In this document: positions 8,530 to 17,195 of the stretch, piece after piece
Layout of the letters: every line of letters begins with the position of its first letter
Position numbering within the stretch: position 1 is the first letter of the stretch
Position numbers and translations under genes: made by a program
Notes under the pieces: generated by a model
Told to the model about the DNA's origin: nothing
Seen by the model: only the letters and a program-made list of their open reading frames with translations
Database searches by the model: none
Source: Hoeflea marina
GTDB lineage: Bacteria > Pseudomonadota > Alphaproteobacteria > Rhizobiales > Rhizobiaceae
DNA: 64,000 bases
Direction of reading: 5' to 3'
Assembly: GCF_003182275.1 (NCBI RefSeq)
Contig: NZ_QGTR01000004.1
Span: 425,811-489,810, forward strand

Positions 8530-8811
8530 ATGGATACGGATTTGGACGACGACCTGGAAAATTTGTCGCAATCGGAGCTCTTGGCCGCTGCGCGAGCAAT
8601 GCGCAAGCAAATACGAATACATAGAGACACTTCCATGCACGAGCTTTGCTGGCATCATCCGGACCTGTGGGCATTGTTGCCTGATTCCCCTGCGGGGGGG
8701 ATGATTGTTCCTGAATGGCCTCAGTTCATGAGGGGATGCACGCGCTATCGACAGTCTCTCGACGAGCAACTGCGCGATGCGCCGCGATCACAAAAGGAAT
8801 TTGGCGAGTAG
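8530..8811 (+). CDS. Conserved small hypothetical protein
   Basis: 93 residues from MDTDLDDDLENLSQSELLAA; an in-frame ATG 15 bases upstream is possible. The protein has an acidic N-terminus, a helical KQIRIHRDTSMHELCWHHP segment, then DLWALLPDSP and PEWPQFMRGCTRYRQSLDEQ. I recall the HRD...LCWHxPxLWxLLP...RYRQSLD pattern from small uncharacterised bacterial proteins, often on accessory DNA. No function is known to me. The 258 bases upstream show no gene. Confidence 0.65.
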   Translation: MDTDLDDDLENLSQSELLAAARAMRKQIRIHRDTSMHELCWHHPDLWALLPDSPAGGMIVPEWPQFMRGCTRYRQSLDEQLRDAPRSQKEFGE

Positions 8812-8930
8812 CACCGGTTGCGAGAACTCCTGCCTTGTTGATGTAAGCTGAAACAGAATCCAATTCGGTTTCACTTGCTAGCAACTCTTCGACCCCATAT
8901 GGTCAACAGGCGTCGCGATGACATTGACTG

Positions 8931-9302
8931 TTACTTTCCAAGAGAAACCACGGGCACGAAGCCGCCAAAAATCATCCGTGCACCGTCGAAAGGCATCGGG
9001 TTTTTCTCTGGGTCCATGCGTGGATCAGAGTTCTTGGGGTCCATGATCTTCGCCATAGCAGCATCCCGGACAGTCTTATCGGGCCACTCGATCCAGCTGA
9101 AAACGACATCCTCGTCATCCTTAGCCTTCACAGCCATGCGAAAATCGGTCTGCTTTCCCACAGGAACGTCATCGGCCCAGCATTCCCAGGCCCGGACTGC
9201 TCCCAGTTCTATGAAGACAGCATTGCCATCGGTCGCATGGTCGATGAATTTTTGCTTATTCGCTTTGGGTACAGCAAGTACAAATCCATCTATATAGCTC
9301 AT
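8931..9302 (-). CDS. DUF1428 family protein (YbaA-like)
   Basis: 123 residues from MSYIDGFVLAVP, with the purine-rich ribosome site AAAGGAGAGGAAA just upstream. The DUF1428 pattern is intact: YIDGFVLAVPKANKQKF, ECWADDVPVGKQTDF, DEDVVFSWIEWPDKTVRD and PFDGARMIFGGFVPVV. Members have a ferredoxin-like dimeric alpha/beta-barrel fold and no established role. It stands alone. Confidence 0.9.
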   Translation of the reverse strand: MSYIDGFVLAVPKANKQKFIDHATDGNAVFIELGAVRAWECWADDVPVGKQTDFRMAVKAKDDEDVVFSWIEWPDKTVRDAAMAKIMDPKNSDPRMDPEKNPMPFDGARMIFGGFVPVVSLGK

Positions 9303-9642
9303 TTTCCTCTCCTTTCGCGACACCACAGAAAACGCATCATGGTCCGATCGGTTCCGTTCCTAGAGGCTAAACCTCGTCCAACAAGAGAAGCTGGATCGTA
9401 GTCTCCTGTTTCAATAAAATGCCGAAGACCTCACTTTGGTTGCCGCAAAAACCAATTGCAAGTCTTTCGGTACGATTGAATTGGGTCACAGACCTGCCAT
9501 TCCAATGCGGATACTGGAAGGTCCGCAATGGGCCGGGAGCGCCAAAATATCCGGTGCGGGTGAATGTCAGCTTAGCCGGCCGGGTTCGGAAGCAGACATT
9601 CTCATCGCGCCCCGTTCCCGTCGCAGCACAAACGCGCCCCCC
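9303..9642. other. 340-bp intergenic region, no supported gene
   Basis: The region is less GC-rich than its neighbours near 9400-9480. It contains open frames, but none with a ribosome site plus a protein-like composition. I see no RNA gene or clear palindrome. Confidence 0.5.
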
Positions 9643-10770
9643 TCACCTGACAATCGTCAGCCGCTCCGCGGCCCGCGTGATCGCCGTGTAGAGCCACCTC
9701 TCGCGGGTCTCGCGAAACGCGTAGCTTTCATCGAACAGCACCACATTGTTCCACTGCGAGCCCTGCGCCTTGTGCACGGTGAGCGCGTAGCCGTAGTCGA
9801 AGTCGTCATAGCGCTTCTTGGTGGTCCAGGGGACGTCGGCGTCGGGGGCGTCGAACACGCTTTTGAGGAGCTTGATCTTGGCCGAGCCGCGCTCGATGTC
9901 GTCCTCCTCGGGGCGGATCAGCAGGTTGATGCCGGGCTTGACCGTTTCCTTGGACGAGGTCATCACCTGCCAAAGCGAGCCGTTGAGCAGGCCCTTGGAG
10001 GGGTCGTTCCTGAGGCAGACCAGCTTGTCGCCGGCCTGCGGATAGTTCTGGTCAAAGCCCTTGAGCTCGCGCAGGCGCTGGTTGTAGCGCCGCCTCGTGC
10101 GGTTGGTGCCGACCAAAACCTGGTCGGCCTCGAGCACCAGCTCCTGGGTGACTTCGGACTTGCCGATCACCTGCGCGGTGCCGTAGTCGCCATGCATGAT
10201 CTCGCGGCCCTCGCGCACATGCATGGCCAGATCGATGATCGGGTTGTCGCGCGCCTGGCGGTGGATCTCGGTGAGCAGGTAATCGGGCTCGTGCTCGGTG
10301 AAATAGCCGCCGCCCGAGATCGGCGGCAGCTGGCCGGGGTCGCCCAGCACCAGGATGGGCGTGCCGAAGCTCATCAGGTCGCGGCCGAGCGCCTCGTCGA
10401 CCATCGAGCATTCGTCGATGACGATCAGCTTGGCCTGGGCCAGCGGGCTTTGCCGGTTGATCGAGAACATCGGCGCCATCGAGGTCTTGCCGGTCTCCTC
10501 GTTGGAGACCTCCTCCTCGCCGCGCGGCCGGTAGATCAGCGAATGGATGGTGCGGGCGTTGCGAGCGCCCTTGGCGCGCAGCACCTGCGCCGCCTTGCCG
10601 GTGAAGGCGGCAAACAGCACCTCGCCTTCGACATTGTCGGCGAAATGCCTGGCCAGCGTCGTCTTGCCGGTGCCGGCATAGCCGAAGAGCCGGAAGACGG
10701 GCTGCCGGCCCTCTTTCAGCCAGCGCGAAACCGCCTTCAGCGCTTCGTCCTGTTGCGGTGCGAATATCAT
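9643..10770 (-). CDS. RecD-like ATP-dependent DNA helicase (AAA_30/UvrD_C_2)
   Basis: 375 residues from MIFAPQQDEALKAV. Superfamily 1 helicase motifs occur in order: Walker A GYAGTGKTTL (about 27-36), Walker B VIDECSMVD, motif III GDPGQLPPI, motif V VHKAQGSQWNNVVLFDES, and motif VI YTAITRAAERL. This is the short RecD2-type core without the N-terminal extension of RecD. It probably acts in DNA repair or phage and plasmid processing in the cytoplasm. The frame stays open upstream through a minisatellite, but that part is not helicase-like, so ATG 10770 is preferred. Confidence 0.9.
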   Translation of the reverse strand: MIFAPQQDEALKAVSRWLKEGRQPVFRLFGYAGTGKTTLARHFADNVEGEVLFAAFTGKAAQVLRAKGARNARTIHSLIYRPRGEEEVSNEETGKTSMAPMFSINRQSPLAQAKLIVIDECSMVDEALGRDLMSFGTPILVLGDPGQLPPISGGGYFTEHEPDYLLTEIHRQARDNPIIDLAMHVREGREIMHGDYGTAQVIGKSEVTQELVLEADQVLVGTNRTRRRYNQRLRELKGFDQNYPQAGDKLVCLRNDPSKGLLNGSLWQVMTSSKETVKPGINLLIRPEEDDIERGSAKIKLLKSVFDAPDADVPWTTKKRYDDFDYGYALTVHKAQGSQWNNVVLFDESYAFRETRERWLYTAITRAAERLTIVR

Positions 10771-10806
10771 CGTACCCAAGTGACAGGATTGCCTGATTCG
10801 CTCAAC

Positions 10807-10920
10807 CCGGTCAGCTTCGAAGAAGGTGACCCGGTTGGCTCCGAAGGAGGCGACCCCGGTTGAACTTGTTCGACCCCGGTCAGCTTCGAAGAAGGTGGCC
10901 CGGTTGGCTCCGAAGACGCC
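10807..10920. repeat. GC-rich minisatellite of about 24-bp units
   Basis: Five head-to-tail units begin CCCGGT or CCCCGGT and mostly contain CGAAG followed by AAGGTG or AGGCG. Units 1-2 recur almost exactly as units 4-5, at a distance of 69 bases. The array sits 37 bases upstream of the helicase start, between it and the Rrf2 gene. It is not a CRISPR: the units are contiguous with no spacers. Confidence 0.75.
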
Positions 10921-10982
10921 CCCGGCTGATGCCGGCCGGCGGCGGTTGCGATGCGGCAGCCGATGCGGCCGCTCCCGCCCGC

Positions 10983-11405
10983 TCAGCCCGGCCGCGGCGG
11001 CGCGAGCCCGGGCGGGGCGGAAATGTCGGCCAGTGACCTGCCGCCGAGCGTCTGCAGAAAGGCGAGTTTTGCCTGCCCAAGCAGGCTTTTGAGCCGGCAG
11101 TCGGGCAGGAAGACGCAATCCGCGCCGCTGAAGCATTCGGCGATGTGAAAATCCGGCTCCATGTGCTCGGCCACCGCGCGCAGGTTGATCTCGTCGGCCG
11201 GCCGCGCCAGCCGCAAACCGCCCCTGCGGCCGCGCACCGCTACCGCAAAGCCGCCGGAGGAGAGGTTCTGCGCCACCTTCATCAGATGGTTCTTCGACAC
11301 GGCGAAATCGCGCGCCAGCTCATCGACGGAGACCGTGCGTTCAGGCGCGCGGGCCAGCGCCATCAGGATGCGGAGGGCATAGTCGGTGTGCAGGGTCAGG
11401 CGCAT
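10983..11405 (-). CDS. nsrR: Rrf2-family regulator, NsrR-like
   Basis: 140 residues from MRLTLHTDYALRILMAL; another ATG lies two codons upstream. An N-terminal winged helix (VSVDELARDFAVSKNHLMKVAQNL...GRRGGLRLARP) is followed by three cysteines spaced C-X5-C-X5-C (CFSGADCVFLPDC), the FeS-cluster arrangement of NsrR. NsrR senses nitric oxide and represses NO-detoxifying genes. The divergent neighbours are a small membrane protein and a truncated haemoglobin, which fits. RirA-type iron regulators share the fold, so the name is a strong inference. Confidence 0.8.
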   Translation of the reverse strand: MRLTLHTDYALRILMALARAPERTVSVDELARDFAVSKNHLMKVAQNLSSGGFAVAVRGRRGGLRLARPADEINLRAVAEHMEPDFHIAECFSGADCVFLPDCRLKSLLGQAKLAFLQTLGGRSLADISAPPGLAPPRPG

Positions 11406-11416
11406 GGGCATCTCGA

Positions 11417-11476
11417 ATACTGGTATTACAGATATTGCATTTCGTGTCGTCGCGGTATACTGGTAATTTCAATACC
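11417..11476. promoter_or_regulatory. Candidate NsrR-type operator region
   Basis: The AT-rich gap between the divergent nsrR-like gene and the 51-aa gene has a direct repeat, ATACTGGTAT at 11417-11426 and ATACTGGTAA at 11457-11466. The second copy is part of a 15-bp dyad, GGTA/TACC, at 11462-11476. Binding by the adjacent regulator is inferred. Confidence 0.4.
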
Positions 11477-11491
11477 ACTTATGAGGTCGTC

Positions 11492-11647
11492 ATGCACACG
11501 CTGCTCTTTGTTTTTCTGTTTCCCGGCGATCTGGTCCGCAGGAAGCTCGGCATCACGGTCGACGAGGATGGCGGCCTGATCCGCTCCTTCGTCAACATGT
11601 GTTTCTGGGGCACCATCGCGCTCTGGACCGCGCTGACCTGGCTGTGA
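11492..11647 (+). CDS. 51-residue membrane protein next to truncated haemoglobin
   Basis: The sequence starts MHTLLFVFLFPGDLVRRKLG, continues with an acidic TVDEDGGLIRSFVN, and ends in a second hydrophobic stretch, MCFWGTIALWTALTWL. It therefore predicts a two-helix inner-membrane protein. It lies four bases before the truncated haemoglobin and is probably co-translated with it. The protein-like composition and tight spacing support a real gene. Function unknown; a role in NO or haem handling is inferred from context. Confidence 0.65.
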   Translation: MHTLLFVFLFPGDLVRRKLGITVDEDGGLIRSFVNMCFWGTIALWTALTWL

Positions 11648-11651
11648 CCGC

Positions 11652-12113
11652 ATGACCGATCCTGCAGCACCGGCGAAGACGACGGTAGAACTCATCGCCC
11701 GCGCGGCACCGCCCCGCCGCGCCGGGCTTGACCTCAGCGACGATGCCATCGCCCGCCTCGTCGACCAATTCTATTCCGACATCAGGGATGACCCGCGGCT
11801 CGGGCCGCTGTTCGAGAGCCGGCTTGCCGGCCAATGGCCCGAGCACCTGCGCCGCATGAACCAGTTCTGGCGCTCGGTGCTGAACCATTCGGGCGAATAT
11901 TACGGCCAGCCCGTCGTCAAGCACAACGGCCTTCCGGGGCTGGAAGAAGACGATTTCCGCATCTGGATCGGCCTGTTCGAGGCGACCTCGGCGCGGCTGT
12001 TCGCGCCCGATGTCGCCGCCGCCATCCTCACCATAGCCCGCCGCATCGCCCGCAGCCTCTGGCTCGCCCGATTCGGCACGCCCTTCAACCGGTCCCCCGC
12101 CTGGCTCGACTGA
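11652..12113 (+). CDS. Group III truncated haemoglobin
   Basis: 153 residues. After a variable N-terminus, the globin core shows IARLVDQFYSDIRDDPRLGPLF, HLRRMNQFWRSVLNHSGEYYGQPVVKHNGLPGL and FRIWIGLFEATSARLF. The conserved Phe/Trp residues, the candidate proximal histidine of VKHNGLPGL and the tryptophan of FRIWI are all present. Group III proteins are thought to handle NO, peroxide or oxygen. Position behind an NsrR-like regulator supports a nitrosative-stress role. Confidence 0.88.
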   Translation: MTDPAAPAKTTVELIARAAPPRRAGLDLSDDAIARLVDQFYSDIRDDPRLGPLFESRLAGQWPEHLRRMNQFWRSVLNHSGEYYGQPVVKHNGLPGLEEDDFRIWIGLFEATSARLFAPDVAAAILTIARRIARSLWLARFGTPFNRSPAWLD

Positions 12114-12129
12114 GCGCCGGGCCGACGTT

Positions 12130-12175
12130 CTCGCCCTTCGAGTGGCGCTACGCGGCCGCCTCAGGATGAAGGTGG
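12130..12175. repeat. REP-like palindromic repeat
   Basis: The segment CTCGCCCTTCGAGTGGCGC...GCGGCCGCCTCAGGATGAAGG is a degenerate palindrome and matches the larger repeat cluster at 13771-13946. It lies between the haemoglobin and arsR genes. Such elements are frequent in rhizobial intergenic DNA. Confidence 0.6.
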
Positions 12176-12246
12176 TCAGCAGCGGACGGCTGGCCAATTC
12201 AGGCTCCCGCTTGACTGTTTGCCCGGATCGCGCAACAGTTAAGTCA

Positions 12247-12597
12247 ATGCCTAACCATTCTGACCCACTCGACGCCATGTTCCAGGCTCTCTCCGACCCG
12301 GCCCGTCGCGGGATGATCGACCGGCTGTGCGCAGGACCGGCCTCGGTCAAGGAGCTTGCCGCGCCGCTCGACATGTCGCTGCCCTCGGTGATGCAGCACC
12401 TTGCCGTGCTCGAAACCTGCGGTCTGGTGGCAAGCACGAAGATCGGACGGGTGCGGACCTGCACCCTGCAGCCCGAAACACTGTCGCTGGCCGAACAATG
12501 GCTCAATGCCCGTCGCATCGGCTGGAACGAAAGCCTGGACCGGCTGGGCAGCTTCCTCGACGCACAAGACGAACCAAGAACGGGAGACGACACTTGA
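12247..12597 (+). CDS. ArsR/SmtB-family transcriptional regulator
   Basis: 116 residues from MPNHSDPLDAMFQALSDPARRGMIDRL. The helix-turn-helix is ASVKELAAPLDMSLPSVMQHLAVLETCGLV, and there are no metal-binding cysteine pairs, as in the subgroup that precedes SRPBCC genes. Its TGA overlaps the TTG start of the next gene, so translation is coupled. It probably represses its own three-gene operon. Confidence 0.88.
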   Translation: MPNHSDPLDAMFQALSDPARRGMIDRLCAGPASVKELAAPLDMSLPSVMQHLAVLETCGLVASTKIGRVRTCTLQPETLSLAEQWLNARRIGWNESLDRLGSFLDAQDEPRTGDDT

Positions 12598-13082
12598 CCC
12601 CACGCACCGCTTCACACGCCACCTTTTCGATCACCCGCCACTATCGGCAGGCGCCGGCCACCGTATTTGACGCCTGGGCCGACGAGAAGAACAAGACCGC
12701 CTGGTTCGCGGCCCCGCCGCCAAGACAGACCGTCAAGCGCAGCTTCGATTTCCGCGTCGGCGGGCGCGAGCAGTTGTCGACCGATTTCGGCGACGGCAAG
12801 CTGCATCATTTCGATGCCGTCTATCGCGACATCGTGCCGGACGCCCGCATCATCTACGCCTACGACATGCACATCAACGAGACCCGCATCTCGGTGTCGC
12901 TCGCCACCGTCGACTTCAAGCCGGACGGCGCCGGCACGAAGCTGGTCTTCACCGAACAGGCGGTCTTCCTCGACGGTTTCGACGACGACGGAAGCCGGCG
13001 GCGCGGCAGCGATTATCTCATCGACAATCTCACCGGCTTCCTCGAACGCAGCGAAGGCCAGAAGAAAGATATGCAGCCATGA
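12594..13082 (+). CDS. SRPBCC/AHSA1-family protein with TTG start
   Basis: 162 residues. The frame needs the TTG at 12594, which overlaps the arsR stop (TTGA) and follows CGGGAGA, because the family sequence SHATFSITRHYRQAPATVFDAW starts just after it. FRVGGREQ, FDAVYRDIVPDARIIYAYDMH and KLVFTEQAVFLDGFDD are typical of AHSA1/START-like ligand-binding proteins. Its ligand is unknown. It sits between arsR and a GST, and the GST start overlaps its stop by four bases. Confidence 0.85.
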   Translation: MTPRTASHATFSITRHYRQAPATVFDAWADEKNKTAWFAAPPPRQTVKRSFDFRVGGREQLSTDFGDGKLHHFDAVYRDIVPDARIIYAYDMHINETRISVSLATVDFKPDGAGTKLVFTEQAVFLDGFDDDGSRRRGSDYLIDNLTGFLERSEGQKKDMQP

Positions 13083-13744
13083 CACTGAAACTCTATTCGC
13101 ATCCTCTCGCCTCCTACTGCTGGAAGCCGCTGATTGCGCTCTACGATAACGATATTGCCTTCGAGACTGTCGAGGTCAATCTCGGTGACGACGCTTCGCG
13201 CAGTGCGTTCTCGGCGGTCTGGCCGCTGCTCAAATTTCCGGTTCTGGTCGATGACGATCGCGGACAGACCGTGATCGGCTCGGCGGCGGTGATCGACTAC
13301 GTCGACCGCTTCGCCGCTCCGCCAGCCCCGATGATCCCGGCCGATCCGGATCTCGGCTGGCAGGCGCGCATGTGGGACCGGCTGTTCGACGACCATTTCC
13401 AGACGCCGATGCAGCAGATGGTCGGCGACGCCCTGCGCTCTCCACGCGATCGCGATGCCTTTGGCCTCGGCAAGGCGCGCGACGAGCTCAGGGCCGCCTA
13501 TCCGGTTTTCGAGGAGCGATTGCCTGCGGATGGCTGGTGCCTGGGCGAGATGTTCACGCTGGCCGACTGCTCGGCGCTGCCGGCGCTGTTCTGGGCCGAC
13601 ACGGTCGAGCCCTTCAGCGCGGACCACCCAAAGCTGACAGCCTATCTCAAAAGGCTGAAGGCGCGGCCTTCGGCGGCGCGGGTGCTCAAGGAGGCCGAGC
13701 CGTTCTTCGCCTGGTTCCCGCGCGACCCCAAGCCGCGGATCTGA
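13079..13744 (+). CDS. Glutathione S-transferase family protein
   Basis: 221 residues. An N-terminal thioredoxin-like domain (MTLKLYSHPLASYCWKPLIAL, KFPVLVDD, GSAAVIDYVDRF) is followed by an all-helical C-terminal domain with GWCLGEMFTLADCSALPALFWAD. It should conjugate or reduce electrophiles with glutathione in the cytoplasm. It is the last gene of the arsR-SRPBCC-GST operon, joined by an ATGA overlap. A REP-like cluster follows and may end the transcript. Confidence 0.9.
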   Translation: MTLKLYSHPLASYCWKPLIALYDNDIAFETVEVNLGDDASRSAFSAVWPLLKFPVLVDDDRGQTVIGSAAVIDYVDRFAAPPAPMIPADPDLGWQARMWDRLFDDHFQTPMQQMVGDALRSPRDRDAFGLGKARDELRAAYPVFEERLPADGWCLGEMFTLADCSALPALFWADTVEPFSADHPKLTAYLKRLKARPSAARVLKEAEPFFAWFPRDPKPRI

Positions 13745-13770
13745 TCAGGCAGGCGCTTATTCCGTTCCCC

Positions 13771-13946
13771 ACAAGGTGAGGTGCTACCCTGAGCCTGTCG
13801 AAGGGGGTAGGCCGCGGGTCTCGAACCACGAGGGGCCGGGTGAAATTCCCGCATCTCGGCCACCCTCGCCCTTCGAGGCCGCTGTCGCGGCCGCCTCGGG
13901 ATGAGGGTGGGGCGGTGCTGTCGCGACCGCCTCAGGACGAGGCGGG
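13771..13946. repeat. Cluster of REP-like palindromes
   Basis: Three adjoining palindromic segments are visible: CCCTGAGCCTGTCGAAGGGG with TCTCGAACCACGAGGGG at 13785-13835, a long near-perfect inverted repeat from CACCCTCGCCCTTCGAGG to GGATGAGGGTGG at 13861-13910, and GACCGCCTCAGGACGAGG at about 13925-13943. The cluster separates two convergent genes and overlaps the very end of the nitrile hydratase activator gene. Confidence 0.7.
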
Positions 13947-14297
13947 TGCGTGTCGCTCGGGATCGTTGCCAAGCTCGATCGGGCTGCCATGCGGGGTGGC
14001 GTGCGCCGCGCGCTGCCAGGCTCCGCTGAGCGCTTCGATGCTGGCCGGGTCGGTCACGCCGCGCGCCGCCAGCAGTCCCTCCAGCGCCGCAAGCCAGTGG
14101 CGATAGTAGTCCGAGCCGTCCGTGGCCGCGCCCGGCCGTTTCAGCTCGGCCGACAGCGCTTCCGCCCACTCGCCCCAGGAAAACAGTCCCGCCCGGTGCA
14201 GCGCCACCGTCATGGCGAAGGCCTGCGCCTGCCAGGGCTCGGCGAAGGCCGGCCCGTCGCCATCCGGCAGGCCGGGCGCCGACTCATGCCGGTTCAA
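13932..14297 (-). CDS. Nitrile hydratase accessory/activator protein
   Basis: About 121 residues. The sequence FAEPWQAQAFAMTVALHRAGLFSWGEWAEALSAEL and DYYRHWLAALEGLLAARG resembles the N-terminal part of nitrile hydratase beta subunits, which is what the small P14K/NhlE-type activators look like; they deliver cobalt to the alpha subunit. No ATG fits this frame. A TTG at 14297, overlapping the end of the beta-subunit gene and preceded by GGGAGAG, is the best start. The gene order alpha-beta-activator is standard. Confidence 0.85.
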   Translation of the reverse strand: MNRHESAPGLPDGDGPAFAEPWQAQAFAMTVALHRAGLFSWGEWAEALSAELKRPGAATDGSDYYRHWLAALEGLLAARGVTDPASIEALSGAWQRAAHATPHGSPIELGNDPERHAPASS

Positions 14298-14943
14298 GAT
14301 AGCTCTCCCAGGCGTCGATCGACACGCGGAGCGTCGGGTCGGCGCCGTCGCCCCAGAGCTCTCCGCCGGAAAACACCACCGTGTAGACCCACTGCGGCGC
14401 CTCGCCGCCGCCATGGGCGTTGCTGTCCGGAAAAACATAGGCCTCGCGCACCGCCTCGACCGTGCCAGCCTTGCCGCGGGCATAACGCGGCAGCCGCGTG
14501 TGGCCCTCGGGGTGAAAATTCTTCGTCCGCACCGCATCGCCCGGCCCGAATCGCGGCTCGGCCGCCACCTGGCGGTCGCAGGGTGCGCCCCGCGCCAGCA
14601 CGGCTGCCACCGTGTCGGCCTGCAGAATACGCTTCGGCTTCGCCGCCGGGGTCTCGGCGTGGCCGCTGGCCAGATCCTCGGCGCTGACAAAGCCGTGGCG
14701 GACCAGCAGCCGCTCCAGCGCCTTGATCCAGATCTCGTAATAGCTCGAGGAATAGTAGTCGGCCGGGCGCAGGCTTTCGCGCGCATGCCGGCTCTCGTCG
14801 ATGGTCCAGGCGCCCATCGCACCGGCGGCAATGGTCACCGCCATGGCGCGCGCCTCCCAGGCGGCGTGATAGAGCGGCTCGTCCGTCTCCGGCGCCACCG
14901 GACCGAATCCCATCTGGCCGCCGAGATCGTGCGGGCCGTTCAT
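14284..14943 (-). CDS. nthB: Nitrile hydratase beta subunit
   Basis: 219 residues. The N-terminal signature [16 protein letters not shown] is diagnostic of the beta subunit; [34 protein letters not shown] and the C-terminal SH3-like part ([29 protein letters not shown]...[13 protein letters not shown]) complete it. It forms the heterotetramer with the alpha subunit that hydrates nitriles to amides. Its ATG overlaps the alpha-subunit stop by three bases. Confidence 0.95.
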   Translation of the reverse strand: MNGPHDLGGQMGFGPVAPETDEPLYHAAWEARAMAVTIAAGAMGAWTIDESRHARESLRPADYYSSSYYEIWIKALERLLVRHGFVSAEDLASGHAETPAAKPKRILQADTVAAVLARGAPCDRQVAAEPRFGPGDAVRTKNFHPEGHTRLPRYARGKAGTVEAVREAYVFPDSNAHGGGEAPQWVYTVVFSGGELWGDGADPTLRVSIDAWESYLEPA

Positions 14944-15581
14944 GTGAGCGCCTCCGGAACGTCGACCACCCCGGTGCCGATCATCGAATCGCGGCTGACC
15001 AGTGCGGAGAGCTTCTGCTCGCTCCAGCCCTTGGTGCCATCCGGGCGCATCGGCACGACCAGATAGCGCAGTTCGGCGGTGGAATCCCAGACCCGGACGG
15101 TGGTGGTCCCGGGCAGCACGAGCCCGAATTCGGCCAGCACGCCGCGCGGGTCGATCACCGCCCGGCTGCGATAGGGTGGCGACTTGTACCAGACCGGCGG
15201 CAGGCCGAGCACCGACCAGGGATAGCAGGAGCAGAGCGTGCAGACGACGAGATTGTGGGTGTCGGCGGTGTTGAACACCGCCTGCATGTGCTCGCCCTGG
15301 CGGCCGGAATAGCCGAGCGACGCGATTGCCGCGGTGGCGTCCTGTCCTAGCCACTCGGCGAACTGTGGATCGGTCCACGCCCTGGCCACCACATGGGCGC
15401 CGTTGCGCGGGCCAACCTTGGTCTCGTAGGTGTCGATGATGGCGTCGAGCGCCGCAGGTTCGATCAGCCCCTTCTCCGTCAGGATCGTCTCCAGCGCCCG
15501 AACGCGCGCCGCCATCGGGTCGAGCTCGTTGTCGTGGTGGTGGTCGGCGTGATGGTGCGGATGGTCGTGATCGTGGCTCAT
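14940..15581 (-). CDS. nthA: Nitrile hydratase alpha subunit, cobalt type
   Basis: 213 residues. The metal-binding motif [10 protein letters not shown] has Cys114, Cys117 and Cys119; threonine rather than serine after the first cysteine marks the cobalt class. The following [16 protein letters not shown] is conserved. It catalyses hydration of nitriles to amides in the cytoplasm. Odd feature: residues 1-19 ([19 protein letters not shown]) are almost all His and Asp, like a metal-storage tail. It is the first gene of nthA-nthB-activator. Confidence 0.95.
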   Translation of the reverse strand: MSHDHDHPHHHADHHHDNELDPMAARVRALETILTEKGLIEPAALDAIIDTYETKVGPRNGAHVVARAWTDPQFAEWLGQDATAAIASLGYSGRQGEHMQAVFNTADTHNLVVCTLCSCYPWSVLGLPPVWYKSPPYRSRAVIDPRGVLAEFGLVLPGTTTVRVWDSTAELRYLVVPMRPDGTKGWSEQKLSALVSRDSMIGTGVVDVPEALT

Positions 15582-15606
15582 GGCAAATCCTACTTCGTCA
15601 AGAAAC

Positions 15607-16215
15607 CTACCGCAACATCGGCCACAGGCTCAGTACCAGCAGAACCGCCATCACGATGTTGAACCATTTGAGCCGCACCGGATCGGCGAGCCAGGACCTG
15701 AGCACCGAACCGAAGCCCGCCCAGGTCGAGACCGAGGGAAAGTTGGTGAGCGCAAAGGCGGTGGCGACCAGCAGCACGCCTCGGGTGTGGGCGCCCGGCG
15801 CAAGTTCGGTGGCGTCGATATAGACCGCCATCGCGGTCACCGCCATCACCCAGGCCTTGGGATTGACCCACTGGAAGGCAGCGGCGGCGATCAGCGTCAT
15901 CGGCCGGGCCCCGGCCCGGCCCTCGGGCATCACCCGGGCGCTGCCGATCTTCCAGGCGATGAAGAGCAGATAGGCGCCACCCAGGAGTTTCAGCGCCAGA
16001 TAGACCTCAGGCACCGTCTCGAGCAAGGCTCCCAGGCCAAAGCCCACGCCGAGCAGCAGCGCGAAGAAGCCGACGCCGATGCCGACCATGTGCGGGATGG
16101 TGCGGCGAAAGCCGAAATTCACGCCCGAGGCAAACAGCATCATGTTGTTGGGGCCCGGCGTCACCGAGGTGACGAAGGCGAAGACGATCAGCGACAGGAA
16201 CGTTTCCGGGCTCAT
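15607..16215 (-). CDS. LysE/RhtB-family exporter
   Basis: 202 residues from [16 protein letters not shown] four codons upstream is an alternative start. The family signature [39 protein letters not shown] is clear, followed by four or five more membrane helices ([50 protein letters not shown]). It should export amino acids or similar small solutes across the inner membrane. It lies 25 bases upstream of nthA on the same strand, so it may be co-transcribed. Confidence 0.9.
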   Translation of the reverse strand: MSPETFLSLIVFAFVTSVTPGPNNMMLFASGVNFGFRRTIPHMVGIGVGFFALLLGVGFGLGALLETVPEVYLALKLLGGAYLLFIAWKIGSARVMPEGRAGARPMTLIAAAAFQWVNPKAWVMAVTAMAVYIDATELAPGAHTRGVLLVATAFALTNFPSVSTWAGFGSVLRSWLADPVRLKWFNIVMAVLLVLSLWPMLR

Positions 16216-16347
16216 GCGAGTTTCCATGGTAGGGGCCTGCCGGGGCGAGACGCCTGTTGATAACGCAGCTGGCCTCCCGGACCAACAAAATCTCGTCATT
16301 CCCGCATTCGAAGATATGATGGAACGCGACACGCAGAGGAGACCGCC

Positions 16348-17193
<846 letters not shown>

Positions 17194-17195
17194 CG

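Noticed and set aside
8271-8624. Open frame of 117 codons between the VOC gene and the small protein
   Set aside because: Overlaps the better-supported small protein and has no family pattern or ribosome site.
9419-9691. Small plus-strand gene of 90 codons
   Set aside because: Runs into the end of the helicase gene and has no ribosome site; composition is not protein-like.
10807-10920. CRISPR array or N-terminal part of the helicase
   Set aside because: No spacers; the added residues do not resemble RecD-like proteins, and ATG 10770 gives a complete domain.
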